A DNA stretch of 64,000 nt, from the NCBI GenBank assembly GCA_046349255.1, contig JAXMCR010000004.1, forward strand, positions 682,001 to 746,000. Reading direction: 5' to 3'. Under the pieces are notes generated by a model, which saw nothing but the letters and a program-made list of their open reading frames with translations, ran no database searches and was not told the origin of the DNA. This stretch comes from DAIODI01 sp046349255 (GTDB lineage Bacteria; Pseudomonadota; Alphaproteobacteria; Rhizobiales; Aestuariivirgaceae). The number at the start of each line of letters is the position of its first letter. The first letter of the stretch is position 1. A program made the translations under genes and the position numbers. Positions 25,054 through 33,550 of this stretch are shown one piece after another.

Positions 25054-26382
25054 TCAGGCCGCTTCGAGCGACAGCACCTGATTGGCAACCGGGCGTATGC
25101 GGACCGGCGGCACGTTGCCCACCGTCGAGCCGAGGCGCTCCAGGCGATCCACCACCGCGTCCGGCGACATGCTCGGGAAGATGTGCCGATTGTATCTGCG
25201 TTCGAGCGAGCATCCGGAGATCGTGTCGCCGATCATCCGCGCGGTGGCGCGCATGCGCCGGGCAAGCGGCGCCTTGCGCTGCTCCGCCAGCACGTCGTGG
25301 TAGGCGGCGAAACTTGCGACGATCCGTTCACCCGAAAAGGCTCCGGTCGCAGAGCTGATGAGATCCGACAGCGCCTGCGCGTCGCGTTGCGGCATTGCGG
25401 CGGGCGACTGACGCAGCATCAGCTGCGCGAGGTCGACGGTACACGGCTCGCACTCGGCAGTCGTCGAGAAGCGGTTTGCGGTCTCGAGGTCGAACTCCGG
25501 CGACTTCACCGGCCGGTAGGCGACCGACGGCACGCCCAGCATGGCGGCCTCGATCGCCGTGGTGCAGCCGTTGTGGATGAGGCCTGACGAAGCGAGCAGC
25601 CACGGCACGACCCCGCCGTTGTTGGCGACGACCACGTTCGGATAGCGGCTTGCCGCCTCGATCCACGGCGCGGGATCCTCGGATGGATGCGGTCGCACCA
25701 CCACCCGATGGGGATGGATCGCTCGTGCGAGCGGGTCGATCAGCTCGAGAAAGTGCTCCATTAGCGCACGCTTGTGCTGGCTGACGCCTTGCCAGGCATG
25801 CTCGAACGTGTCGCGGTTTGCGTCGCTCGACCGGCGGAAGCTTGTGTGGCCTTTCCGGAAATGGTTCACGATCGAGAAGTTCGTGTTGAGCAGCACGAAA
25901 TGTCCCATGCGCTCCCGGATGGCCTTCACCTCCGGAGCATGGAACGCGCGCAGTTCGGGTCTGAGCAGGTCCCCGCGGGGGTTGCCCACTTCGAGGATCG
26001 TCTGGCCCTCGCAGCACGCGAGCCCCTTCCAGTACTGCGCGTTGTCGCGTCCCCAGGCATAGAGCAGTCTCGGAAGCTGGAGCGCGCGCGTTTCGAGCCG
26101 CAAGGCCTGCACCGGGTCCGGGAACCGCACCAGCCCTTCCTCGTCGAGCGCGACGATCGCGTAGCCCAACGCCTCCGGCCGGTCCAGGATGAAGCTGCGG
26201 CGAACGTTCTTCGCGAGATAGACCGCGCTCCCGAAGTGCGGCACGTCGACGGCCTGCCGCGGTCCGAGGATCACGCGCATCCCCTTGCGCAGGGCGAAGA
26301 GCGACAATAGCAGCTTCCCATCGAGTTCGCGCGCGGCGATCTCGATCGGCAGGATCAGGGTATCCGTTGCTTCCCGTGTCAT
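25054..26382 (-). CDS. Surface carbohydrate biosynthesis protein (GT-B-like)
   Basis: A 442-residue protein. The C-terminal half carries HNGCTTAIEAAMLGVP and RPHPSEDPAPW, patterns found in the family annotated as surface carbohydrate biosynthesis proteins, related to CDP-glycerol phosphotransferases and capsule enzymes. The N-terminal half is of the LILPIEIAARELDGKLLLSL type, as in that family. The ATG at 26382 follows a GGAGG site and overlaps the stop of the methyltransferase gene upstream (ATGA). The two are therefore one transcription unit, probably modifying a polysaccharide or other surface glycan. The precise reaction is not evident. Confidence 0.75.
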   Translation of the reverse strand: MTREATDTLILPIEIAARELDGKLLLSLFALRKGMRVILGPRQAVDVPHFGSAVYLAKNVRRSFILDRPEALGYAIVALDEEGLVRFPDPVQALRLETRALQLPRLLYAWGRDNAQYWKGLACCEGQTILEVGNPRGDLLRPELRAFHAPEVKAIRERMGHFVLLNTNFSIVNHFRKGHTSFRRSSDANRDTFEHAWQGVSQHKRALMEHFLELIDPLARAIHPHRVVVRPHPSEDPAPWIEAASRYPNVVVANNGGVVPWLLASSGLIHNGCTTAIEAAMLGVPSVAYRPVKSPEFDLETANRFSTTAECEPCTVDLAQLMLRQSPAAMPQRDAQALSDLISSATGAFSGERIVASFAAYHDVLAEQRKAPLARRMRATARMIGDTISGCSLERRYNRHIFPSMSPDAVVDRLERLGSTVGNVPPVRIRPVANQVLSLEAA

Positions 26383-27068
26383 GCTGCCACCTCCCCGAGC
26401 GATGACGCTGAAGGGTTTCGGCAAGTGAACGACCAGCATGTGTCGGTTCCAAGACGCAGCGCGAATCCGAGCGCGTTATCGTGCTTGCGCATGCGCACCC
26501 GGGGGCCCGAACAGAAAGGCTGCATGTCGACCGCGAGGCCGCGTGCAAGCGCGCCCTGCTCGAGGGCACGTCGTGTCGACGCACGGTTGCCGTCGACGAA
26601 GCAGGTGACGCCCGGGCTTAAGCGGTCGAGAATGTCTTCCGCATATTGAAAGCCATCGAAGACGATGAGGTCGAACCGCTCCGCCGGATCGATCTGCGTG
26701 GCGCTGCGAACGACGGACCAACGCCGCCAGTCGGCGAAGGTGATGTTCTTGGCAAGTTCCGAGCGACAGAACGCGTTATCCTCGACGGACACGAGCTTCG
26801 TGATGAATTGCGGGTGGGACAGCAGCAGGTGCGTGACGGTGCCGATGCCTGCGCCGATCTCGAGCACGCGCGCAGGCTTGCGGTCGCTCACGATCTGCGC
26901 GAGCTGGGCGAGCGAGTAGCGCGAGGCGATGAGCGTCGCGCCGGTGCGCATCCAGAACCGCGCGTAGGTCTGCCGGGCAAGCGCCTGGTTCGCGGGCGTG
27001 ACGCCGGTAAGTCCACGCCGTGAGGCGGGGATGGTCGAAATTTCTTCCTGTACCGCCGGGTCGGGCAT
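26379..27068 (-). CDS. Class I SAM-dependent methyltransferase
   Basis: A 229-residue Rossmann-fold methyltransferase with motif I VLEIGAGIGTVT at about residues 68-79 and the acidic strand-2 end (VSVEDN). DLIVFDGFQYAEDIL matches the post-II/motif IV area. An AGGAG site precedes the ATG. Because it is translationally coupled to the surface carbohydrate gene, it probably methylates a sugar or a related surface component. The target is not determinable from sequence. Confidence 0.82.
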   Translation of the reverse strand: MPDPAVQEEISTIPASRRGLTGVTPANQALARQTYARFWMRTGATLIASRYSLAQLAQIVSDRKPARVLEIGAGIGTVTHLLLSHPQFITKLVSVEDNAFCRSELAKNITFADWRRWSVVRSATQIDPAERFDLIVFDGFQYAEDILDRLSPGVTCFVDGNRASTRRALEQGALARGLAVDMQPFCSGPRVRMRKHDNALGFALRLGTDTCWSFTCRNPSASSLGEVAA

Positions 27069-27238
27069 CGTGCCGAACTCCTTTGTGTTTTCGGGGTCGT
27101 GGCGGAGTCGACCACCGGAGACTTAGCCGGCGATTAGTCCCTCGCTCACCTGTGGCGATTTGGCGGAGCGCTAAGTCTGGTCTAAGTGTTTGCCTGTCCA
27201 AGGGCCGAAGAGCCCCATAACCCCAGGCGCACCACGCC

Positions 27239-27907
27239 ATGCGCGTTCTGCTGATCGAAGATGATGCGATGATCGCCGAGAGCCTCCTTGAGGCGCTGGG
27301 TGATGCGAAGATCGAGACCGATTGGGTCCGCACCGGCCCCGAGGGAGAGGAAGCCTTGCTGGCCGCGGCCTACGCGCTCGTCCTGCTCGACCTGAACCTG
27401 CCCGGCAAGCAGGGCCTCGACGTTCTCGACGCCGTGCGCAAGGAAGGCGACCGTACGCCGATCCTGATCATCTCCGCCCGCGATACGGTCGAGGACCGGC
27501 TCGCAGGGCTCGACAAGGGCGCCGACGACTATCTCGTCAAGCCGTTCGACACGCGCGAACTTTTGTCGCGCATCCGCGCGCTGCTCCGCCGGCGGGCGGG
27601 GCAGGCTGTCTCCACGATTCGCGCCGGCGATGTGGTGCTCGACCTGTCGACGCACGAGTTGCGGCGCGGCGAGTTGAGCCACGCGCTGACGAAGCGCGAA
27701 TCGGCACTGATGCAGTGCCTGATGGAACGGCCCGGCATGGTTTGGTCGCGCCCGCGACTCGAGGAGCACATCTACGGGATCGACCAGCAGGTCGAGAGCA
27801 ACGCGGTCGAGGTGTTGATCCATGCCATTCGAAAGCGCTTCGGCAAGGACGTGATCGAGAACGTGCGCGGTCTCGGCTGGCGTGTCCGCAAGGCAAGCCC
27901 CGCATGA
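27239..27907 (+). CDS. OmpR-family response regulator
   Basis: A 222-residue two-domain regulator. The receiver has the acidic pair Asp8/Asp9, phospho-acceptor Asp51 (LLDLNLPGKQGL) and the conserved Lys in DDYLVKPFD. The C-terminal winged helix covers about 125-218, with SHALTKRESALMQCLMERPG and VLIHAIRKRFG. It resembles the QseB/TctD/BasR group. Its TGA overlaps the ATG of the histidine kinase gene by 4 bp, so the pair is a cognate two-component system. The operon diverges from the methyltransferase/surface carbohydrate pair across 170 bp, making those genes candidate targets. Confidence 0.93.
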   Translation: MRVLLIEDDAMIAESLLEALGDAKIETDWVRTGPEGEEALLAAAYALVLLDLNLPGKQGLDVLDAVRKEGDRTPILIISARDTVEDRLAGLDKGADDYLVKPFDTRELLSRIRALLRRRAGQAVSTIRAGDVVLDLSTHELRRGELSHALTKRESALMQCLMERPGMVWSRPRLEEHIYGIDQQVESNAVEVLIHAIRKRFGKDVIENVRGLGWRVRKASPA

Positions 27908-29220
27908 CCTCGCTACGTTCGAAGATGCTCTTGTCCATGGCGGTGCTCCTGTCGCTGGTCGGTATCGTCTCGTCCGCTGCCACCTATCATTTCGTGCGCA
28001 AGGAGGCGGTGGCGGCGCTCGATCTGCAGATCCAGCAGGTGGCCGAATTCGTGAGCAAGGGCTCTTATCCCCTGCCGCAGGCATCGAGCGGACCCTCTGC
28101 TGCTGACGACGAGGACCTGTTCCAGATCGAGGTATGGGACGCTGAAAAGAATCTCGTCCGCTCCTCGCTCTCGCGCGACACGCCGTTGGCCCCGCCGGAA
28201 CACACGGGCTTCCGCAACCTGAAGCTTCCCGACGGCAAGTGGCGCAGCTATTCGATCGTAAGCCCGGACACGACCGTGCGCGTGTCCATGCCCATCGCCG
28301 AACCGAACGAGATCGCGTTCGATGCAGCGGCGCAGATCTCTGTGCCGCTCATCGTCATCCTCCCGCTGTCGTGGCTGATGCTTGGCTATATCCTTGACCG
28401 CATCATGGGTCGGCTCAATCGGATCGCCGACGACCTCGCCGGCCGCGGCCCGCGCGACACGACGCCGATATCGACGGAAGGGGTGCCGGACGAGATCCAG
28501 CCCTTCGTGCAGGGGATGAACGCCCTGGTGGAGCGCGCTCGCGACAGTGCGGAGCGGCAGAAGCAGTTCGTCGCAAACGCGGCGCACGAGCTGCGCTCGC
28601 CGCTGACGGCGATCAGTCTCCAGATCGACAACCTGCGTGCGGTCGCCCGCTCGCCCAAGGCCCTCTCCCGTCTGAAGACGCTCGAGGCCGGCTCGCGTCG
28701 GGCCAATGACCTCGTCATGAAGCTCCTTGCGCTGGCGCGCAGCGACGCGCCGATCGCGGCCGGTGCGATGACAACCGCGAGCCTTGCCGAAACCGTCTCG
28801 GAATGCGCACGTGACTTTGAGCCGATCGCGAACCAGCGCGGGGTGACGCTCAACCTGACCTGCCGCGGTGACATCCCAGTGCCCCGTGCGGAACTGCGCA
28901 CGGTGCTCGATGTCCTCGTCGACAACGCGTTACGTTACGCCCCGACCGGTTCGCACATCGATCTCGCAGCCGCAGTCGACGGCGACCGGTTCGGCGTCGC
29001 CGTCATCGACGAGGGACCGGGGATCCCGGCGGAAAAGCTGCCGCACGTGTTCGAGCGGTTCTACCGCGCCTCCCCGCAGCTGGCCGAAGGCACGGGACTC
29101 GGCCTGTCGATTGCACGCGCCGTCGCCGAACGGCTCGGCTGGCAGATCACGCTCGACAACAGGCGCGAGCGGACGGGCGTCGACGCCCGGCTGCTCGGCG
29201 CCGGATCGCCCACGACCTGA
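27904..29220 (+). CDS. Sensor histidine kinase (TctE/QseC-like)
   Basis: A 438-residue inner-membrane kinase. Helix 1 lies at about 8-30, a periplasmic sensor at 31-143, helix 2 at 144-168, then HAMP, HisKA with phospho-accepting His228 (AANAAHELRSPLTAI-type: NAAHELRSPLTAI), and the ATPase domain with N box VLVDNALRYAPTG, G1 DEGPGIP and G2 GTGLGLSIARAVAERLG. The start ATG lies inside the regulator's stop (ATGA). The ligand of the roughly 110-residue sensor is unknown; tricarboxylates are known for TctE, but the sensor alone does not justify that here. Confidence 0.92.
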   Translation: MTSLRSKMLLSMAVLLSLVGIVSSAATYHFVRKEAVAALDLQIQQVAEFVSKGSYPLPQASSGPSAADDEDLFQIEVWDAEKNLVRSSLSRDTPLAPPEHTGFRNLKLPDGKWRSYSIVSPDTTVRVSMPIAEPNEIAFDAAAQISVPLIVILPLSWLMLGYILDRIMGRLNRIADDLAGRGPRDTTPISTEGVPDEIQPFVQGMNALVERARDSAERQKQFVANAAHELRSPLTAISLQIDNLRAVARSPKALSRLKTLEAGSRRANDLVMKLLALARSDAPIAAGAMTTASLAETVSECARDFEPIANQRGVTLNLTCRGDIPVPRAELRTVLDVLVDNALRYAPTGSHIDLAAAVDGDRFGVAVIDEGPGIPAEKLPHVFERFYRASPQLAEGTGLGLSIARAVAERLGWQITLDNRRERTGVDARLLGAGSPTT

Positions 29221-29295
29221 TATTGCCGCGCGACAGTCTGTCCTTGCGCCTGTAGGATGGGCTTCCGCGGGGTATTGATGAGGGGAGAGATCGGC

Positions 29296-29547
29296 ATGCT
29301 GGGTGCACTGATCGTGGCGCTGATCATCGGCGCGATCGCCGGCTGGCTCGCAGGCGTGGTCGTCAAGGGGGGCGGGTTCGGGCTCGTCGGGGACATGGTT
29401 CTCGGCATCGTCGGAGCAGTTGTGGCGGGGTGGCTGTTCCCGCTTCTCGGGATCGCGCTCGGCGGAGGCCTCGTCGGAGAGATCCTCTCGGCCGCGATCG
29501 GCGCCATCATCGTCCTGGTGATCGTGCGCCTGATCAAGCAGGCCTGA
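29296..29547 (+). CDS. GlsB/YeaQ/YmgE-family stress-response membrane protein
   Basis: An 83-residue protein with three hydrophobic Gly-rich helices (about 2-22, 30-50 and 56-78), including GAIAGWLAGVVVKGGGFGLVGDMVLG. This is the transglycosylase-associated (YeaQ) family pattern. The ATG at 29296 has a GGGGAGAG site; an in-frame start at 29257 would add a non-conserved leader. A second member is encoded at 43256-43519. The cellular role of the family is poorly defined. Confidence 0.85.
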   Translation: MLGALIVALIIGAIAGWLAGVVVKGGGFGLVGDMVLGIVGAVVAGWLFPLLGIALGGGLVGEILSAAIGAIIVLVIVRLIKQA

Positions 29548-29655
29548 CGCCAGCCGACCGGCAGCCGCTTGACGGCGCGGTGGGTTGCGGTTTAATCACC
29601 TTTAACCGTCGCGGGAGCATACTTTCCGCGAAAGTTCGGAGTTTTCGGGCGTCTC

Positions 29656-29745
29656 ATGACCCATGCGCGCGCATATTCGACGGTGATCGCTGCCCCGGCG
29701 GGCAGGATGATCCTTCGCGCGCTGCTTCTCCTTACCAGCCCCTGA
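29656..29745 (+). CDS. Probable leucine leader peptide (leuL-type) before leuA
   Basis: A short frame upstream of leuA. From the ATG at 29656 it encodes 29 residues; from an in-frame ATG at 29707 it encodes MILRALLLLTSP. Four consecutive leucine codons (CTG CTT CTC CTT, 29722-29733) and a fifth nearby (CTT 29713-29715) precede the TGA at 29743-29745. The stop lies inside the left arm of a long hairpin (29739-29783). This is the arrangement of ribosome-mediated attenuation controlling leucine biosynthesis. Neither start has a strong ribosome-binding site, so the true start is unsettled. Confidence 0.75.
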   Translation: MTHARAYSTVIAAPAGRMILRALLLLTSP

Positions 29746-29783
29746 TGGCCGGCTGTCCGGGTATCCGGACGGGCGATCAGGGG
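29739..29783 (+). promoter_or_regulatory. Candidate leucine attenuator hairpin
   Basis: Outer arms CCCCTGAT (29739-29746) and ATCAGGGG (29776-29783) are perfectly complementary, and an inner stem GTCCGG/CCGGAC (29755-29760 with 29765-29770) closes over GTAT. A ribosome stalled on the leucine codons would occupy or expose the left arm. No T-run follows directly, so the hairpin could be an anti-terminator, a terminator of unusual type or a translational control element. The rest of 29548-29870 has no other gene. Confidence 0.6.
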
Positions 29784-29870
29784 ATGCCGCCAGAGCCACC
29801 ACCCGAACCGAATTGAGCCGCAGCGTGCCGCTTTCGAGCGCCGCCGGCAGACAAAGAAGAGAAGCAGACC

Positions 29871-31481
29871 ATGAGCAAGATCCAGACGATCACAGAGGAA
29901 GCCGCGTCCGAGAAGGACCGTGTGCTGATCTTCGACACGACCTTGCGCGACGGCGAACAGTCGCCCGGCGCCACGATGACCTTCGAAGAGAAGCTGCAGG
30001 TTGCCGATCTCCTCGACGAGATGGGCGTCGACATCATCGAGGCGGGCTTCCCGATCGCCTCGGATGGCGACTTCGAGGCGGTGACGGAAATCGCCAAGCG
30101 CGTGAAGCGGGCGACGGTGGCGGGCCTCGCGCGTGCCGGCCAGAAGGACATCGACCGCGCCGGCGAGGCCGTGCGCCATGCGCGCCGGCCGCGCATCCAC
30201 ACGTTCATCTCCACCTCGCCCGTCCACATGAAGTGGAAGCTCCAGAAGGAGCCCGCCGAGGTTCTGGAGTTGGTCATCGCTTCGGTAAGCCGGGCGCGCA
30301 ACCTGGTCGACGATGTGGAGTGGTCCTGCGAGGACGGCACGCGCACCGAACACGACTTCATGTGCCGATGCATCGAGGCGGCGATCAAGGCGGGCGCCCG
30401 CACGATCAACATCCCCGACACCGTCGGCTACACGGTGCCCGAGGAGTACTACGCGCTGATCAGCATGGTGCGCGAGCGCGTGCCGAACATCGACAAGGCG
30501 GTGATCTCCGTGCACTGCCACGACGACCTGGGCATGGCGGTTGCGAACTCGCTCGCCGGCGTGCGGGCAGGGGCCCGGCAGATCGAGTGCACCGTCAACG
30601 GCATCGGCGAACGGGCCGGCAACGCCTCGCTCGAAGAGGTGGTGATGGCGATGAAGACGCGCCACGACGTGCTGCCGTTCGGCACGCGCATCGACGCGAC
30701 GATGCTGACACGCGCCTCGAAGCTCGTCTCGGCCGTCACGTCGTTCCCGGTGCAGTACAACAAGGCGATCGTCGGCCGGAACGCCTTCGCGCACGAAAGC
30801 GGCATCCACCAGGACGGGATGCTGAAGCACACGCAGACCTACGAGATCATGACGCCGGAATCGGTGGGCGTCGCCAAGACCTCGCTGGTGATGGGCAAGC
30901 ACTCGGGCCGTCACGCGTTCAAGTCGAAGCTCGAGGAGCTCGGCTACCGGCTGTCGGACAACGCGCTGGAAGACGCCTTCGTGCGCTTCAAGGCGCTCGC
31001 CGACCGCAAAAAGCACATCTACGACGAGGACATCGAGGCGCTCGTCGACGAGGAAATCGCAACCCAGGCCGACCGCACGCACGTCGTGGCGCTCACCGTG
31101 ATCGCGGGCACCATGGGCCCGCAGTCGGCGACGCTGACGCTCGACATCGACGGCACGCACCGCACCGTGCAGGCGACCGGCAACGGGCCCGTGGACGCAA
31201 CGTTCAACGCCGTCAAGGCGCTGATGCCGCACGAGGCGAAGCTCGCGCTCTATCAGGTGCAGGCGGTGACGGAAGGGACCGACGCGCAAGCGGAAGTTTC
31301 GGTGCGTCTCGACGACGAGGCGGCCGGTAAGACCGTCACGGCCCGCGCCGCCGATCCCGACACGCTCGTCGCCTCTGCGAAGGCCTACATCGCGGCGCTG
31401 AACAAGCTCGAGGTGAAGCGGCTCAGGACCAAGCCGGAGCCCGTCTCGGCGCTCACCCGCACCGAGATGCGGGGCCCTTGA
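29871..31481 (+). CDS. leuA: 2-isopropylmalate synthase
   Basis: A 536-residue enzyme condensing acetyl-CoA with 2-oxoisovalerate, the first committed step of leucine synthesis. The HMGL-like barrel begins with FDTTLRDGEQSPGATM; HCHDDLGMAVANSLAG holds the metal-binding histidines and AHESGIHQDGMLKHTQTYEIM the second signature. The C-terminal regulatory LeuA dimer domain (about 390-510) that binds leucine is complete. The leader peptide and hairpin upstream predict control by leucine supply, in addition to feedback inhibition. A hairpin follows the stop. Confidence 0.97.
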   Translation: MSKIQTITEEAASEKDRVLIFDTTLRDGEQSPGATMTFEEKLQVADLLDEMGVDIIEAGFPIASDGDFEAVTEIAKRVKRATVAGLARAGQKDIDRAGEAVRHARRPRIHTFISTSPVHMKWKLQKEPAEVLELVIASVSRARNLVDDVEWSCEDGTRTEHDFMCRCIEAAIKAGARTINIPDTVGYTVPEEYYALISMVRERVPNIDKAVISVHCHDDLGMAVANSLAGVRAGARQIECTVNGIGERAGNASLEEVVMAMKTRHDVLPFGTRIDATMLTRASKLVSAVTSFPVQYNKAIVGRNAFAHESGIHQDGMLKHTQTYEIMTPESVGVAKTSLVMGKHSGRHAFKSKLEELGYRLSDNALEDAFVRFKALADRKKHIYDEDIEALVDEEIATQADRTHVVALTVIAGTMGPQSATLTLDIDGTHRTVQATGNGPVDATFNAVKALMPHEAKLALYQVQAVTEGTDAQAEVSVRLDDEAAGKTVTARAADPDTLVASAKAYIAALNKLEVKRLRTKPEPVSALTRTEMRGP

Positions 31482-31491
31482 GGCATCACCG

Positions 31492-31527
31492 ATCGGCAGA
31501 GGAGGGCGAACGCCGACCTCTGCCGAT
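31492..31527 (+). terminator. Hairpin after leuA
   Basis: Perfect 11-bp arms ATCGGCAGAGG (31492-31502) and CCTCTGCCGAT (31517-31527) enclose a 14-base loop, 10 bp after the leuA stop. It has no clear T-run, so termination would be weak or factor-assisted. Confidence 0.5.
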
Positions 31528-31549
31528 GCGCCGTTGAAGGGTTTACCAA

Positions 31550-31954
31550 GTGCGGACGGTCCTCACGACAGTGGCGTCGGCAGTGCTGGGGTTCCTTGCC
31601 TGCCTCGTCGTCTATTTCGCCTTCCGTCCCACGGACCGCCTTCTCGATGCGCCAGTCTTTCCGCTGGTGCGCACGATCGTCGAGGGATCGTACCTGCTCT
31701 ACGCGGCGCCGCTGCTGTTTGCGCTGGGGCTCGGCCTGGGTCTCTTCGATGCCCGCCGGCCCTGGCTGATGGGACTCTCGACGATGGCGCTGTTCGTCCT
31801 CGCCGCGATCGTCGAGATGCAGCGGGATCCGACGAGCCACAACCTGTGGCCCTTCGAGTTCGCGGCCTACGCCGTGTTCGCCCTTCCCGCGGTCGCCGGG
31901 GTGTGGGTGGCGCGGCTGGTGGGGCCGCGCCTGCAACGGCCTTCAGGCCAGTAG
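31550..31954 (+). CDS. Four-helix membrane protein of unknown function
   Basis: A 134-residue protein with four hydrophobic segments (about 3-24, 42-66, 74-89 and 101-123). The start is a GTG with only a weak ribosome-binding site (GAAGG, 10 bases upstream). I do not recognise the family. It lies downstream of leuA behind a hairpin, so it may be independently expressed. Confidence 0.55.
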   Translation: MRTVLTTVASAVLGFLACLVVYFAFRPTDRLLDAPVFPLVRTIVEGSYLLYAAPLLFALGLGLGLFDARRPWLMGLSTMALFVLAAIVEMQRDPTSHNLWPFEFAAYAVFALPAVAGVWVARLVGPRLQRPSGQ

Positions 31955-32067
31955 CCGCCGCCACGCTTGCATCGCCGGGCGTGCGGCACCGCGAGGCGAA
32001 GCCGGCTTCGGAACCAATTGAGACGCACTCCGTTAGGTCGCGCGTCAACCTTCAGCGGAGATAGTCC

Positions 32068-32328
32068 ATGGCAGACGAAAGAAAGGGTATTGCGGGGGCG
32101 GCCGATGAGCGCCCGGAGGCACTCGCGCAATTTGCCGAGTCGGCACGCGGGCAGAAATCGAAGAAGCTGACTGCGGATGAGCACACCGCACCGATCCCGA
32201 CGGATAACCGGGAAAAGCACAAGGTCGCCGAAACGCTGCTGAACGAAGGCGCGCACGGCAAGAAGCCCGACCCGGAGGAAGCCGGCGTGGACAAGCTCCC
32301 GGACCGCATCAAGGAAAGCCGCGATTGA
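32068..32328 (+). CDS. Small hydrophilic protein of unknown function
   Basis: An 86-residue, strongly charged protein with no membrane segment, rich in Lys, Glu, Asp and Ala, and apparently disordered. A GGAGA site precedes the ATG. Codon use matches neighbouring genes. The composition resembles small stress-associated alphaproteobacterial proteins, but no family is recognised. Confidence 0.6.
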   Translation: MADERKGIAGAADERPEALAQFAESARGQKSKKLTADEHTAPIPTDNREKHKVAETLLNEGAHGKKPDPEEAGVDKLPDRIKESRD

Positions 32329-32397
32329 AATCGCGACAGCAAATACCCGGAATTCGGGCGGGATGCTCGGGGCCGGCTCTATCGGTTTCGGAAAGAT

Positions 32398-32473
<76 letters not shown>

Positions 32474-33224
32474 GAACCAAGAAGAGGGGACGGACAGCGC
32501 CGATCCCCTCGTGGTGGCCGGTCTCCTAACAAACCGGAGGCCCGTTTGTCCAGCGGTCCTTTTTTGCGCCTTCCTGTTCCGGTCGCGGGGCGCCGCCGTG
32601 TGCCCAAGGACCGAAATTTGACGGTCGGCTAACGGCGGGCAAGCGCTGGGCTAACACCGACTTCGGTAGAGAGGACGCGTGCATCGGCTGAAAGAGGCGC
32701 ACGTGGACGACCGGAGTGGTGGCAAGATCGAGTCACTCGGACGCCTTTTCGTTCCGTGTACCCGATCGATGGAGCGGTACAACGACCGCAGCGCCGGGTG
32801 GGGTCGGTTCCGGCCTTCCCCCGGCAGGTTCTTTTCGGCCCTGTCGTTTGTCTTCGTGGTCGCCATGGCGATCACAGCCGAAGAGCATCTTGCGGGCGGA
32901 GGGGCCAAGATCGTTCTGGCGCAGCACATCCCAGGACACGAAGCGTCCATCGCATTCCTCGGACCCCGCCGTCAGAATTGACTGACTGGCCTTCGCGCCA
33001 GCAACGGTGCATGTCGATGCCGCCAAGGAATTGGTCCGGCCATTCCTTGCCTGAACACCCATCGAATGAATGGACGACCGCCGTGCCGTCGGCGTTCTGT
33101 GCGGAAAGTCACAGCGTCAGCTGCTGGCTTGTCATAGCTTCGTGCGCAAGAGCAGTTCCTTCTTCGTCGTTCTACCCTTTGCCTTCGCGACAGCGCTCGA
33201 AGTTCAAGCACAGGAGAGACCAAG
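32474..33224. other. Mostly non-coding stretch beside tRNA-Lys
   Basis: Apart from the weak candidate frame at 32679-32981, I see no gene in these 750 bases. Near the tRNA there is a 7-bp inverted repeat (GAGGGGA 32484-32490 with TCCCCTC 32504-32510). The tRNA promoter and the promoter of the 33225 gene should lie here. There is no integrase or attachment-site duplication visible. Confidence 0.4.
32679..32981 (+). CDS. Doubtful small membrane-anchored ORF
   Basis: An open frame of up to 100 codons with one hydrophobic segment (FFSALSFVFVVAMAITAEEHL is the core area, around residue 52-72). Possible starts are GTG 32679, GTG 32703 (weak AGAGG site) or ATG 32769. No recognised family and no strong ribosome-binding site. 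It may be a real small membrane peptide or chance. Confidence 0.25.
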   Translation: MHRLKEAHVDDRSGGKIESLGRLFVPCTRSMERYNDRSAGWGRFRPSPGRFFSALSFVFVVAMAITAEEHLAGGGAKIVLAQHIPGHEASIAFLGPRRQN

Positions 33225-33533
33225 ATGACCTCGCGCCCCGCCACCCTTTCGCTGAACCAGTTGTCCTCCGCGCTGGACAAGGCCGTCGGTTTGGCCGCTC
33301 AAAAGCATAATCTCCGGCATGGTGAAAAGAACACGATCTTCATCAACTGGGAACTGATCGGGCGCCGCTTGCTGGAGGCCGATCTCAAGGCGGCGAGCCA
33401 GTTCTCCGAAACCGTCAGCGCCGGCCTCAAGGAAGCGGGAATCAACGTCGAACCGGTCACGATCGTCCTGCCGAAAGGCGGCATCATCGCGGGTGTGTTT
33501 CCCGTCGAACGCATCAGCGAACTGCAGTTCTAG
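33225..33533 (+). CDS. Conserved-looking small protein of unknown function
   Basis: A 102-residue soluble protein with a good GGAGAG ribosome-binding site. It has a helical N-terminal half (LSLNQLSSALDKAVGLAAQKH), a central FINWELIGRRLLEADL and a C-terminal beta-like part (VEPVTIVLPKGGIIAGVF). No cysteines and no signal peptide. It is followed 17 bp later by the cysteine-rich protein gene, so they may be co-expressed. No family recognised. Confidence 0.6.
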   Translation: MTSRPATLSLNQLSSALDKAVGLAAQKHNLRHGEKNTIFINWELIGRRLLEADLKAASQFSETVSAGLKEAGINVEPVTIVLPKGGIIAGVFPVERISELQF

Positions 33534-33550
33534 CCCGGACGGGTGACGTC

